A DNA stretch of 64,000 nt from Chalara sp. BL73. Its lineage: Eukaryota; Ascomycota; Leotiomycetes; Helotiales. The stretch lies in contig CAKJVC010000012.1 in the NCBI GenBank assembly GCA_918026815.1, forward strand, positions 124,001 through 188,000, in the 5' to 3' direction. The notes under the pieces were generated by a model, which saw only the letters and a list, made by a program, of their open reading frames with translations, was not told where the DNA came from and ran no database searches. Positions 38,351 to 49,798 of this stretch are shown here, piece by piece. Numbering within the stretch: position 1 is the first letter of the stretch; the number at the start of each line of letters is the position of its first letter. Made by a program: the position numbers and the translations under genes.

Positions 38351-38774
38351 CATATGCCATTTCTAGGCGCAGAGCTTGTAAGAGCTCTACCGGCTCTCCA
38401 TCGATGCATAATGAGATCCTTGACAGGCACCTCAGATAGTTGGGGGCAGTAGGGGGATTAGAAATTGTAAGAATCAAGGCAAAATAATTGTGGTTAAATT
38501 TTTCAAGTGTTAGTGAAATTAAAGACAAAGTGTGAGTCTTGGCGGTTGGCCACCAACCTTTAGAGAGGGGGATGCTTGGACCATCACTACTCTTTATAAG
38601 TCAAAGAGAAGATTTGCACCATTAATTGTTATCAACAAAAGCTTATAATAGATCAAGACGCAGGCAACTAAGGCTATTTATGATCCCATATGGCTGTAGT
38701 AACGAGCGGATAGATTTCGACGCAATTTTCCGATTTACAATAGCTGATTGATTCTGAGCAAGTTCCGATAAAGC

Positions 38775-39638
38775 CTACTGTCTTTCCTTGCTGATCATTG
38801 GCAGAACCTCCATGCCTTGCACAATGCTCCCGCTCTGAACTGCTGACACATGGCCACGAGCCAGCATGCCAATTGCCGGATTAAACTTGTCGAACAAAGT
38901 AAACACTGGCATCCCAGTTGGGGGCGTGCGCCAGTCGCACATGAGCTCGCCGCAAATAGCAAACCAGGATACGGTGTGGACTCCAGCGTCTCTCATGCGT
39001 TGGTTCGACGCGTCGCGCACCATTTCATTAGTAGTACCAGACGCCTCAATGTTGGCCCAAACTGAATAGCCGGCTTCGCGAAGAGAGAGCGCGGCAAAAG
39101 CAGTGCCTCAAGATGGTAATGTTAATCCCGGGAAAGTAGAATTAATAGGAAAAAAGGTTTGCGGAGTAGACTCACAGACGTCTGTCAAGATCCCTGCGAG
39201 AATGACTTGCTTCTTCCCAGTTGCTGCAACCGCATTTCTAAACTCTTCGTTGTCAAACGCATTAATCTCTCCTGGGCGTTTGATGAGAGGAGAGTTGGGA
39301 AACATCTCGATCATCTCAGCTGGCAGTGGTCCGTTCGGTCCTTTATCCAAGTCACCAATCTTGCTCTGATGGTCCACAGTAGCTCACTTACCGATTTCGG
39401 TGGAGGTGGTCATAACAACCGGGAGCTCGAACGCTTTGGCAAGGTACGCGTGGGCCAAGAGGTTCTGGCGGAAGTAGATTTGCTCGAAGTCTCGGACAGA
39501 ATTATACAGACCGACTTGCATGTCGATGATGAGGAGAACCTAGGCATATGAGTATCAGTGCCAAACATGAACGCTCAGAATGCTTACACAATCACTTCTG
39601 TCCAGCCTTTCGTATTTGAAAGGCGAAGTGCCCGTCAT
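38775..39638 (-). CDS. Isochorismatase-family cysteine hydrolase (YcaC-like)
   Basis: Cysteine hydrolase of the isochorismatase superfamily, whose members hydrolyse amides, ureas or vinyl ethers; the substrate is unknown. Exons 39588-39638, 39392-39539, 39176-39340 and 38775-39106 give 231 residues. Catalytic elements: Asp in LLIIDMQVGLYNSV, Lys in LIKRPGEINAF and the nucleophile Cys in AGILTDVCTAFAALSLREAG; the Cys codon is split by intron 39107-39175. The C-terminal VRDASNQRMRDAGVHTVSWF matches YcaC-related proteins. It is the first intact gene of the 38.8-63 kb cluster. Confidence 0.9.
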
Positions 39639-40889
39639 CGTACTGATGTAGAGTCAGAGAGTATGCAGAAATGCCTTCGTCAACGACTGGTCTGATCTTT
39701 CCTAAGTCCGGGCACCGAGTGGTCGATCTTGACCTCTCCAGAATTTTAGCTACTCGGTTCTTTGACTATAATTTATATGAAGTATAGACGGAGTCTCTTC
39801 ATGAATTGGTGGGTGCGGGCTTTACCACTATTATGTCACGGCAAGCGCCAAGATCAAAGGCGGAATATCGCTCTCATCCTAACTGGACAAGGAGAGAGCT
39901 TCAAACAGGATTTCTGTGAACTCCTCACCTTGGTAATCCTCTGTAAGGTATTATTAATCTTAGAGTTCAAGAATCTGATGATACTTCGCTTATCAATTCA
40001 ACTTGTTGATTATCAATATGCAAGCCTGGCTCTGTGATGACTGTGCTTGAATAAAGTCGGATTTTCGAGAATAGACAACTATTATGCATATGGCAAGGCA
40101 TTACCCGACGGCCCGGTGCTTATATGGTCCTACACTCTGCTATCTCAATCCAAACTGCTCATAACACCGCTGATAGGGCATATGTATCTGGCGTGAAAGA
40201 GGAAACCGCGCACCAATTCGAGCATAATACTGGTGTTGGCCTTCAGGATACCGAGATAGTGGAGATCGAAGCTCTTGTGAAAGCCATCAGGGTTAGAGCG
40301 TCTCCTACGGCGGATAGGTGTTGTTGCTGTCATTGGTCTGACTTGCACTGCCTCGCTCTAGTAGCTTGCTCTAATAACTATGCCGTTATGGGACACTTAT
40401 AATGACATATTCGGTGCTATTAATCCCAGGTGTCTAACTAGACAACAGAGTACGGGCCGAAGCATCTATGGCCCCGGTACCAAGTCTGGACAACATCCGC
40501 AAATGGAACGTCACCCTAGCTTAGATCGTATTACCCGTTACCATTGAAAATGAGCTTCTCGCCGCTAATTGTGACGTGTCGCAACATTCGGTCGAGCATG
40601 GCATTTGCTAAGCCGACATGGGGGCATACGACCTCTGTTGTGTGTGGATAGTTTTTGCCACAAGGATAGTGGGCAGGACACACCTCTTACGCAAAAGTGC
40701 CTAATAGTTAGACAATTGAGTAAGACAGCAAATCGTTCGTGATTGAAGCTATGCTAAACTGTTCAAAAAATCCGACCGGCTAAGTCCCATTTCATCTTCT
40801 GTTAAAGAGGAAATCATAGATTTAGGCTTCTCTCCGAAAAATTCTATAGAATAATAATAAAAGCATACAAGAGAGGATCTTATCGATAT
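39639..40889. other. 1.25-kb intergenic region with one coding-like fragment
   Basis: Promoter of the isochorismatase gene and 3' side of the BVMO gene. At about 40531-40683 (minus) a frame reads CGKNYPHTTEVVCPHVGLAN and RHVTISGEKLIFNGNG before a stop. It looks like the end of a lost protein that I cannot name. Confidence 0.4.
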
Positions 40890-43078
40890 CTACTTCTCTA
40901 CATACCAAGCCAAATCATTCTTCTCATCCATCTCGTAATCGGTAAAGCCATTCCCAAAGAACCACCATGTATTTCGAGTCCTGTACTCAACATCAAAGTC
41001 TTCTCCCCGGATGTTGCTGATGAGATTTCTAAAAAAGATCGCGCTGCCAGGGAACGAGGCAATATTTCTTCCATCCACACTATGCCGCTTGAACCAGCTT
41101 CGACACCCAGCCGTCCAAACCATCCTGTCCATGATTGAATTCCCGTACTCGACATAATCGTGCACGGCCTTAGTCTTGACCGTCACGCTCTTGATATCCT
41201 CAAGTGCCATCTTACGAAGCCACTTGACGAAGTAATCTGACACCCAGTTCATCGCTTCGACGATCGAACCGTGAGATACGACAGCGTTGGGGCCAAGAGA
41301 TATCCAGTAGTTTGGCATATCAGCTGCCGCGACAGAAAGGTACGCCTGGGGGTCGATTTCCCACTCTTCGTTGAGATTGACATTGTTGCGACCTATCATC
41401 TTCCAACGCGGTTTCCAGTCTGTTGCGTAACCCGTCGCACAGACCACTAAATAAGCACAGGGAGCAGTTAGCAAGGGATTTCTTTATTTATACAATGAAT
41501 ACTCTTATCAGTAAACAATGATGGAAGCAGGGATAATGCTCTCAACTTACCAACATCAACTGGATGGCTTCTGCCATCTTCCGTAATGACCGCATTTTCC
41601 GTGATTCGTACAATGGGGCTTGTGATGAGCTCCACGTTCGGTTTGTGAAACGTCTCTAGATATGCTTCGGCGGGTGTGATACGCCGGCATCCAAGGGGCC
41701 AGTCAGGAATGAGCGCTTCGCAGAGCCGAGGATCGTTATTTAGCCTTGACTTCATCTGCTCGGTAGCTCGTTCTGTGATAGCGAGGTTCTCTGGGGAGCC
41801 TTTCACAAACTGTTTAAAGGGGCACGGTAAGTCACTGTCATTTGGAGGGGGCCTACACATACTGAGCGGAACGCTTTGTTCGTGTTGTGAATCAATATTT
41901 TGCGATACTTCTTATGTTCTTCTGGGTTCTCACAGAATCGCTTTTTTTCCTCTTCTGTGAATGCAGGATTTGGTGTATCATCATCCTTACCTAGCAAGGA
42001 TGCTGGTGAGAGATGCGTATAAACCCAATTTGAGCTCCTCTGAAAGCTGAGGACATCCGTCCCAGGAGCATTGGCAAGCTGTGGCAACACCTGAACTCCG
42101 GTTGACCCATTCCCAATCACGGCGATACGCTTGCTGGAGTAGTCATAAGTGTGGTCCCAGCCAGCCGTGTGGACTTTGAAGCCCTTGAAGTCTTGAAGCC
42201 CTGGAATGTTTGGCCATTTCCAAGCACTTTATGCTCTGAGTCAGCCGATGTACCAGCAAGCAGCTGAACGCGCTGTCGATAGAAAACCCCGAAATCTCTT
42301 TATGTGGTGAGCTCGCGCAAATGGAAATACCGTACTCACTTCAGCACGCCGTGGCCACCGATCATTACGTCCGCGTATTCAGCAAAAATGCCTGTCTCAT
42401 TTTCTACCAGGATCTTCCATTGTCCTGTCTCAGCATTCCAGGTCGCCTCGAGTACTTTGTGCTTCAGCTTCACATCACGCGTCAAATCCCATTTCTCCGC
42501 CGTTGTCTTGATGTATGTCTGGATTTCAGCACCACTAGCATAGAAGTGGGACCAATTTGGGTTCGGATCAAAAGGGAATGCCTGCCACGATTCAATCAGT
42601 GTTTTTCTAACTTTCCTTGTGCAGAGGGCAGAGGGCTGAGGACTGGTAGTAATTGTTTTTGGCCTATTTTTCTCCTCCTGGGGAAAAACAAAAAAAAGAG
42701 CTCGAGTTGTGGGAGGCGAGAACAACTGCTTACATATACGTGAGCTGGCACGTCACATTGGACCCCAGGATACACATTAACCAGCCATGTGCCTCCTATT
42801 TCTGAGTATAAATCGTATATTGTGTGATCTACGAGGCCTTGCATTTCAGGGTATGCATGTTGGAGTTTGTATGCCATGGTTAACCCAGAAAATCCTGCTC
42901 CAACCGAAACAACTCGTAGCTTCCGGCGAGGGGTGTAAGCAGTTTTGTCTCTGAACTTGAAGGAATTATCTTCGATCCCGTTATTTATGCTAATATTTGT
43001 GGCAATCCTTGTACCATGTGTTGTGCCAGCAGGTACATAGCTACCGCGAGAACTTGTCTCTTTCTCTCGAATAGCCAT
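40890..43078 (-). CDS. Baeyer-Villiger-type FAD monooxygenase
   Basis: Uses FAD, NADPH and O2 to insert an oxygen next to a ketone, giving an ester or lactone. Exons 42734-43078, 42340-42581, 41863-42226, 41551-41809 and 40890-41446 give 588 residues. Motifs in order: VVSVGAGFSGL (FAD Rossmann), GGTWLVNVYPGVQCDVPAH, the BVMO fingerprint FKGFKVHTAGWD at residues 209-220 (FxGxxxHxxxWD, intact), IAVIGNGSTGVQVLPQ (NADPH Rossmann), VVCATGY, and a C-terminal WWFFGNGFTDYE block. It resembles the sterigmatocystin-type (StcW-like) BVMO group. ATG at 43078 is chosen as the first in-frame ATG. It sits in the predicted catabolic cluster and is its most informative enzyme. Confidence 0.94.
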
Positions 43079-44198
43079 AGTTACTTTAATATATCTTGTC
43101 AGTATATCAATAAAAATAATGCGGGAGGTTTGTTGTCCAGAGCTTTCATTGACAGCCTTAGAATGCCTCGCAAACTCTCTTTTAAGCAAAGCAGCTTTTA
43201 CGTACCCTGGCCGATATATCTTCCCTCAACTGCCGCAACCTGAATTACCTGCCGTTGGCGGACTCATGACGGACCGTAGAATACATCCGACCTCTCCGCA
43301 AAACGTATCCGGCTTCTTCGTACCGCTCTGATATCCTTCTAGAAGTCATTGATATTGCCTATTAGACTGATGGATGGCAAGCTAACTCGGCAAGAATGCT
43401 AGAGCTGTCGTGACTTTTGTTTGCCGCGGTCCGAAAAGCCATTGGCATTGGATATGTGCCGGTACTTGCTTCGCAGCTGTTAACAGTGTGCTGGCCTTCG
43501 AAAAGCTTGGCCCAGGGAACTAAGCCCCGTCCGGTATGCAGTTATGATTAGACTCGGGTTATGCTTTAACCTTGATTTCGAGACAATTGCGCTTTTAAAA
43601 AGTCTTAAATTATCAATATAATTCAAGTGAAAATTCAAAATTAAATAAAGAGCTGGCAAAAGCTAAATAGTTATTTGTAGCAGCCTAGTCCTGCCCTAAC
43701 TGAGATTTACGCCTAAGGTATGTTAGGTTCTGTATATAAAGTATGCCGAATATCAGTTATTTTCCGTGAAACTGAGAGCTTCGCAAAGTAAAATAAAGTA
43801 AAGTGTAGACTGCATAACTAGAGTATTTAACCACAACAATCTTAATCAAGGAATGGCTAATCACTTATATTATTCATGTTGGTGCCTAATCATTTGAACC
43901 CTCCAAATCATATAAGAATCCCCTTGAACTGGTGGGCTAGTCACATGATTTGTACATTTACTTTCGAAAGTCTTCCAAGCGTCTGCTATTTTACTTTGAC
44001 GTAAACAACTTTGAAAATACCTCATCCAAGGCGATACTGCTAGATTCAATTCCGAGAACCGGTCGACGCTTGGAACTACCCAAAGCCTCAGAAAGCCCGT
44101 CACATCTCAATTTGAGAGTAAATATAAAAAAGACCTTCTAAATTCAGTCTGTTCAATCTATGATTCTATACAAAGCCATACTTCCAAATATGATATCT
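43079..44198. other. AT-rich intergenic region
   Basis: BVMO promoter and OYE 3' region. Strongly AT-rich around 43560-43900. No gene recognised. Confidence 0.45.
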
Positions 44199-45305
44199 CT
44201 ATAATCTACGCTCGGAATTGAATTCCTGGCTAAATTCATAATCAACATATCCCTCAGCTGACTTTGGCGTATAGAAAGTTTTCCGATCATAAGGAGTAAG
44301 TTCTAGGCCCCGCTGAATTCTAAAAGCTAGGTCTGGGTTGGAAATATAGTATCGACCGAACGCAACCATGATTTCCTTGTCTCGGAATTCCCCATCTAAG
44401 AGGGCCTTTGCCGAAACGGGGGTGAAGCCACCTGCGAGGATGACAGGGCTAGCGCCAGCCCAAGCTTCAACAAAGGGATCGATTTTTTCATTATCTTCAC
44501 TGTCGTCGTTCCCACAAACGCGGGCTTCTATAAGGTGTAAATAGGCAAGTTTTAGGCTTTTTAAGCTGAGAATGACATGTGTGAACTGGAGAACAGGGTC
44601 CTCCATTCTCATACCCTGGTATCTTTGCCATGGCGACAAACGAATTCCAACCTTATCAGCACCAACGGCATCCCTAACAGCCCTAGCAACCTCGAGGATG
44701 AATCGGGATCGGTTTTCAATGCTCCCTCCATATTCGTCTTCCCGTTTGTTACAATTATCTTGAGTAAACTGGTCGATGAGATATCCGCCAGCGCCGTGAA
44801 TCTCTACCCCATCGAAGCCAGCCTCTATTGCATTCCTTGCGGCCTGGGAGTAGTCTCTAACAATATCTCTGATTTCACCCTTGCTTAATTGTCTCGGCGC
44901 TGGGTCGCCGGGAATGAGAGGTGTAGGGCTAGAGCTGACAATGTCAAAGCCTTCGGCCCTACTAACATCGGGAATCGCGACACGCCCAAGGGCCCAGAGT
45001 TGTAGGAAAATGAAACTGCCCTTTTCATGGACAGCACCGGTGATTTTTCGCCACGCAGATATTTGGTCAGGGCTCCAAATGCCGGGGACATTAGGATAAC
45101 CACCAGCACTCTTGGATATGAATGTGGCTTCGCTAATAATGAGGGTACCAGGCACAGAAGCCCGCTGAGCATAGTACTCTGGAACGATCGGAAGTTGGAC
45201 ATGCTCATCATCAGCCCTGAATCTTGTCAGAGGAGCCATGACCATGCGGTGCTTCAGGTGAATGTTGCCAACCTTTAAAGGCTTCAAAAGACGATGCTCA
45301 GGCAT
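44199..45305 (-). CDS. Old yellow enzyme family oxidoreductase (NADH:flavin)
   Basis: FMN-dependent ene-reductase type protein that reduces activated C=C bonds. Intronless, 368 residues from ATG 45305; an upstream non-ATG extension was not used. Conserved features: MAPLTRFRA with the flavin-contacting Thr27, IISEATFIS, LQLWALGRVA with Gln102, VEIHGAGGYLIDQFTQD, NRSRFILEVARAV, RLSPW and GRYYISNPDL. The active-site pair is unusual: His170 is kept, but the partner position (His or Asn in most OYEs) is Gly173 in HGAGGY. The proton-donor Tyr175 is retained. Activity on the usual ligands may therefore be altered. It is divergently paired with the NmrA-type gene. Confidence 0.92.
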   Translation of the reverse strand: MPEHRLLKPLKVGNIHLKHRMVMAPLTRFRADDEHVQLPIVPEYYAQRASVPGTLIISEATFISKSAGGYPNVPGIWSPDQISAWRKITGAVHEKGSFIFLQLWALGRVAIPDVSRAEGFDIVSSSPTPLIPGDPAPRQLSKGEIRDIVRDYSQAARNAIEAGFDGVEIHGAGGYLIDQFTQDNCNKREDEYGGSIENRSRFILEVARAVRDAVGADKVGIRLSPWQRYQGMRMEDPVLQFTHVILSLKSLKLAYLHLIEARVCGNDDSEDNEKIDPFVEAWAGASPVILAGGFTPVSAKALLDGEFRDKEIMVAFGRYYISNPDLAFRIQRGLELTPYDRKTFYTPKSAEGYVDYEFSQEFNSERRL

Positions 45306-46035
45306 ATTTGCTTTTCGAAGAATGAAGAGCAATTGGAAGGTGCAGCAAACAAAAACTAAATGAGAACTTAATCTAAGATGCCCTTACAGGACAATCAATT
45401 TATACTGGTGTAGTTGCGGAAGAATTTTTTTAAAGAAAAATCTATTCTTTTTTTTTCTTAGGAACTACTCATAGCGCCGGTGAATTTGTAACCAATGACT
45501 AATTTATCAAAATATCCAACTTAATCCACGAGTGATCTATTCTCTAAATCGAACCACTCGCTCCACTAGTAGTCAGATGGGTCATTGTGGGTACAGCACA
45601 TACTCATTTACGTTTCATACCAGCACCAAGATATATCTCTGGATCACGTACTTAAGTAACTCAACTTTAGTAATGACTCAAACTTTTTCTATAATCAGTC
45701 TCCTCTCTCTCTAATATAATAATTTTAAAAAGTAAAAATAGAATATAACCCAGATATTAATATGGGGTTGAAAGCAATAGCAAGTTTAGTACGTTTTCGG
45801 GTTCGACCGCCGTGGCGCTGGTAGATTACATTACTCGGCAAACATAGATTGATAAGCATTTTAAATGAAATTTGAGTCTAAGATGTCGAGATCCTAGATG
45901 ACGTCGGGTATTACAAACGTGCTCCCACCAGAGCGTTATATTATTAATTAACAGTGCCCAACTGAGTAATATAAGCTTGGAGCAGCCTGTCTCATGAATT
46001 TCTAACCGTGTATATCAGGTTTACGATAAATCGCT
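45306..46035. promoter_or_regulatory. Shared divergent promoter, OYE / NmrA-type reductase
   Basis: 730 AT-rich bases between divergent start codons. No conserved Zn2Cys6-type CGG site was evident by eye. Confidence 0.45.
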
Positions 46036-47276
46036 ATGGCAGCTGTTAAAGTTGCAATTGTTGGCGCAAGCGGTGAAACTGGCCGATCTATTGTCAATGG
46101 GCTGCTTGAGTCACCCCTTACTAAGTTTGTGAGTGTAACCACATGTTGTTACATAGCTCTATTGCAGGGGGCCTCTAGTAACCACATTTCGAGTAGGAAA
46201 TCACGGCTCTTTCACGCCCGGAGTCGCTTGGTAAGCCAGCAAATGTCGAACTAAAGAATCTTGGCGTCAAAGTTGCTCCAGCAGATCTGAAAGGCGATCA
46301 AGATGAACTTGTCAACCTCCTCTCTGGAATTGATATTGTGATCTCTGCAATCTACTTTGGTAGTCTTGCAGATGAGATACCGCTTGCTAATGCAGCAAAA
46401 ATTGCCGGCGTTAAGCGCTTTGTACAGTCTGCTTTCATGGTTGTGATACCTCCAAGAGGAGTTGTGGATTTTCGCGAAAAGGTAGACGCCCTATCCCACC
46501 GAGGATTGATGATAAGGAGTCTTCTAAGACATAATTTATTATCATGTTTACTGATGATGATTAAAGAAAGAAGAGATCCTAAATCACGTCCAAAAGATCC
46601 GTCTCCCATATACATATATCGATGCAGGCTGGTGGTATCAAATCACGCTTCCTCGGCTCCCATCGGGGCGTATTGACTACGCCTTACCATCTCCACAGGC
46701 AGAACAGGTGATTGGCTTAGATGGGAACGTCTTGAGCGCTCTGGCAGACCTTAGGGATGTTGGGCGGTATGTTGCAAGGGTTATCACGGATCCTCGCACT
46801 CTAAACAAGAGGGTTCATGTGTACAGTGAGGTTTTCACACGAAATCAGGTGTATGATCTTTTGGAGAGACTAAGCGGCGAAAAGCTCAAGCGCAGATATG
46901 TCAGTCTTCCTAAAGTACTATTGTGTATTCATTCTTCGCCACCTGTATCTTCATAACCTCTTCGAAATAGGCCAAAAAGCTGACGTTTTCCTACGACAAG
47001 CAGATTTCGGAGGAAGAAGTCAATACTTGCATCCGGGAGGCGAAGGAGGTTCTAAAACAAACACCAATGGATGGCGGTGCACTGGGCATGCTTACTTCAA
47101 ACCAGTTGCTTCTTTCTTGGGGTATTCGTGGTGACAATACTCCAGAGAACGCCAAGTGCCTGGGCTACCTGAGTGGCAAAGAGTTATACCCAGGCTTTGA
47201 GTTTACAAAGCTTGAGGATTATATCAGAGAGGTGCTTGATGGGAAGATCACTGGCGTTTACCAAGCCAGCAAATAA
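46036..47276 (+). CDS. NmrA-like / isoflavone-reductase-type NAD(P)-binding protein
   Basis: Atypical short-chain dehydrogenase. Exons 46036-46128, 46197-46481, 46567-46899 and 46971-47276 give 338 residues. The N-terminus VKVAIVGASGETGRSIV is the GxxGxxG dinucleotide-binding motif; EITALSRPESLGKPANVELK and GVKVAPADLKGDQDELVNLL follow. The NmrA/PCBER landmarks VKRFVQSAFM, LPYTYIDAGWWYQ and ADLRDVGRYVARVITDP are present. Members include isoflavone and pinoresinol reductases as well as redox-sensing regulators, so it may be either an enzyme acting on a phenolic or an NADPH sensor. All four exons close in phase 0. Confidence 0.9.
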
Positions 47277-48340
47277 ACAGGGCATTTCGGCTCCGATTCT
47301 CCGTACTTCCTCCCTTCAAAGGTCGAGAGAGGTACCATGCTTAATCCTGCGTTGTCACACCAATGGAGTGGGTTCATGTTGACAGAACCACAAGTATTGT
47401 TTCTGCTCATTCGTTAAAATCTGCACAAATTATGATAGAAGAATTGACTGTTTCCTTGAAACCTTGCTAGCCGGTATGGATCGAGATCAGCATAATTCTG
47501 AGGCAGTGGAAAGTGAGCATCAGGAAATTTTTGCCCTGCAGAAGTTATCAATAGATCATCAAACAATTTGAAAATCACATATCACTTAATCCATGCCAGC
47601 TCTCAATAGGCCAAAGAAACCGCAAACTCATACGTATTTCTCTCTGACATGTTAGAAAGTAAACAATCATATAGGACTACACAGATAAGGGCTATATTTA
47701 AAAATATTTCTTGTTCTAGTAGTTTCCACGAACAATAAGGCTAATAGAAAATTTTTGCAACACTATACTTTTTTGAGTGGCTCGCATAGCATGTCATCGA
47801 ATCGCTGTGGCTCATTTTTTCTTATTAAGGATTTAGTTGTCAGTAGACCTATGGTCTAGCTATCGGGCTGGGGCTTCATAATTGCTTTGACGACTCAATA
47901 TGTGGGGGAGAACCTTCTAGAATACTTTACTCCTATATATATAAGGGCAGATTTCCTCTTTTAAGGTCCTTAAGCTTGTTGTGCCATAGGTTCAAGATCT
48001 AATATATTCGGTTCACTGCAAGAGTCTTTACGTCACTGTATAAAATGTTTTCACAATATATCATCTTCATCCCTATCCTACTAGAGCATTTATCGCCTGT
48101 CTTACCTTGCCTACTAGAAAGATAAGAATTGGGATTCCGTCTGTCCAGAATTATCTAGTCTTATGATTACCTTTCAGCTTATCAAATAATGCACGATATA
48201 TGCAGGAGAGCAAGTACCGGCTAAATTCTTTTGTTAATAGCAACAGTTAGAGCTCGCTAATTGATTGTTTTCCTATAGCTCCACTTATAGTTGTGCATAG
48301 CCTTACCATCAGCGCAACTCTTGCTGATAGGCTAGAAGAA
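47277..48340. other. AT-rich convergent intergenic region
   Basis: 3' flanks of the NmrA-type and metallo-beta-lactamase genes. No gene recognised. Confidence 0.45.
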
Positions 48341-49798
48341 TTATATATTCAAGGCATCCTGAAGGTCGCCAAGGAATGACCACTTAGTCTGGGTAGCCCA
48401 TCCCTTCTCCATCCAAGCGTTCGCCTTTTTCGGGAAGAAATTACACACATCCAAAATACTCTGCGGAATTGTTAGTTTTAGAGTCTGAAAGAAAGAGAGA
48501 CTGCAATTATAGAACACTTACGCTATCGTGAGCCATGATGACGAAGATGTTCTTCCTGGCGTCAAATTCCTGTACTTTCCCAATGGTCTCCATCGTTGTC
48601 TCCCAGTCCGTCGAGATGGCTTCCTCGAAAACCGCAGCATCGGGCCGAGTGGCTTTCGTCGGAAAGGTGAATGGCTCCGTGGCAGACTTGTTTCTATGTA
48701 TATTTTGGAAGAACTCGCCGGGACAAGTTGGCTCTGTGTTGGGCCAATGTCCCCCATGTCGTGGATTGACAGGATTTGGGGATATATGGATCGGCAGCGG
48801 CAAGTACTGTGAAGGTCGAAACTCGCTGCCGTGATGTGCGGCATCTCCGCCCATGAAGATGAATGTTGGAGGGTTCGATGTGGTGCGAGCAAGACCACAC
48901 AAGTGTCCGATCGCGTGCTAATTGGTTCGCAAGGCGTCGTTAGCTTTTATAAATGTACATTTAATAAAGGTGGAACGAGGGGAAAGAATACACCTACCCC
49001 AGGAGCATCGAGGAGGTAGAAGCTGCCGTCTCCAAAGTAGTCGAGGGCATCAAACCGGCCAAGCCTCAAATTACCGCCCACATCTTTGTGGAAGTTTACC
49101 TCACGAAGGTTTCGGCCGCTGTGCTCGTTAGTAACCTTATGACATTAAAGGAAAACTGTCTATTCGCCCACACGAAAATATATAGTCCGGATACAAACGT
49201 ACGCATAATCCGATTCTAGTAACATGGACTTGGGGTTCGCTGGATACCCTGGAAGCATGGCTTCCTTGAAACCTGGGCCAACAATGAGTTCAGTAGTGGA
49301 AGGAAAAGTCGATGGGTCACCAGTGTGGTCAAAATGCCAATGACTAGGTAAAATGTCAGCTCTCTGTTGCGCATTTGTATCCAGGGACCTTGGCGTTGCA
49401 CTTAGGTACCTCCAGATAAGTGCCTCGATGCTAGATGAACTGATGTTCCCATCGAGAAGAATATCGTAGACGTTCTTTTCTGTATGCGTAGTCCACGCAG
49501 GATTTTGCAGGAAGTTCACCACGGCCGGGGACAGATTCCGCCAGTCTTTACGCATGCCCATGTCAAAGATGAGTCGGCGGGTCTTGCCCTGGGATGTATG
49601 TTCGATAAAAAAAGACAGTGCGGGGCCACCAATTGCAAGACCTTTGATCTCTGGCATCATAAATCTGGTGGTCAGAGTGCTTGTCAGCCAGCAAGTCGTG
49701 TTGATAATATTGACAGCAACCGTAGCAGTTGCATCTGGGATTTGTAAAGAAGGTGGAGCCGTAGCAGGAGCCAGCGTCTCGGAGTGGACTGAACTCAT
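48341..49798 (-). CDS. Metallo-beta-lactamase-fold hydrolase
   Basis: Zinc hydrolase of the MBL superfamily; fungal relatives act on lactones, thioesters or other esters. Exons 49410-49798, 49203-49343, 48998-49118, 48522-48917 and 48341-48460 give 388 residues. The metal motif HxHxDH is intact as SHWHFDHTGDPSTFP (residues 130-144), rebuilt across intron 1. Later ligands lie in the APGHAIGHLCGLA and FIFMGGDAAHHGSEFRPS segments; AHDSSILDVCNFFP ends the fold. The frame is also open upstream to an ATG at 49891 (31 more residues); 49798 is chosen because the protein then starts as family members do. Next to a BVMO, a lactone- or ester-opening role is a reasonable guess. Confidence 0.9.

Noticed and set aside
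45808..45826. GGTTCGACC motif resembling a tRNA T-loop
   Set aside because: No matching acceptor, D or anticodon stems upstream.
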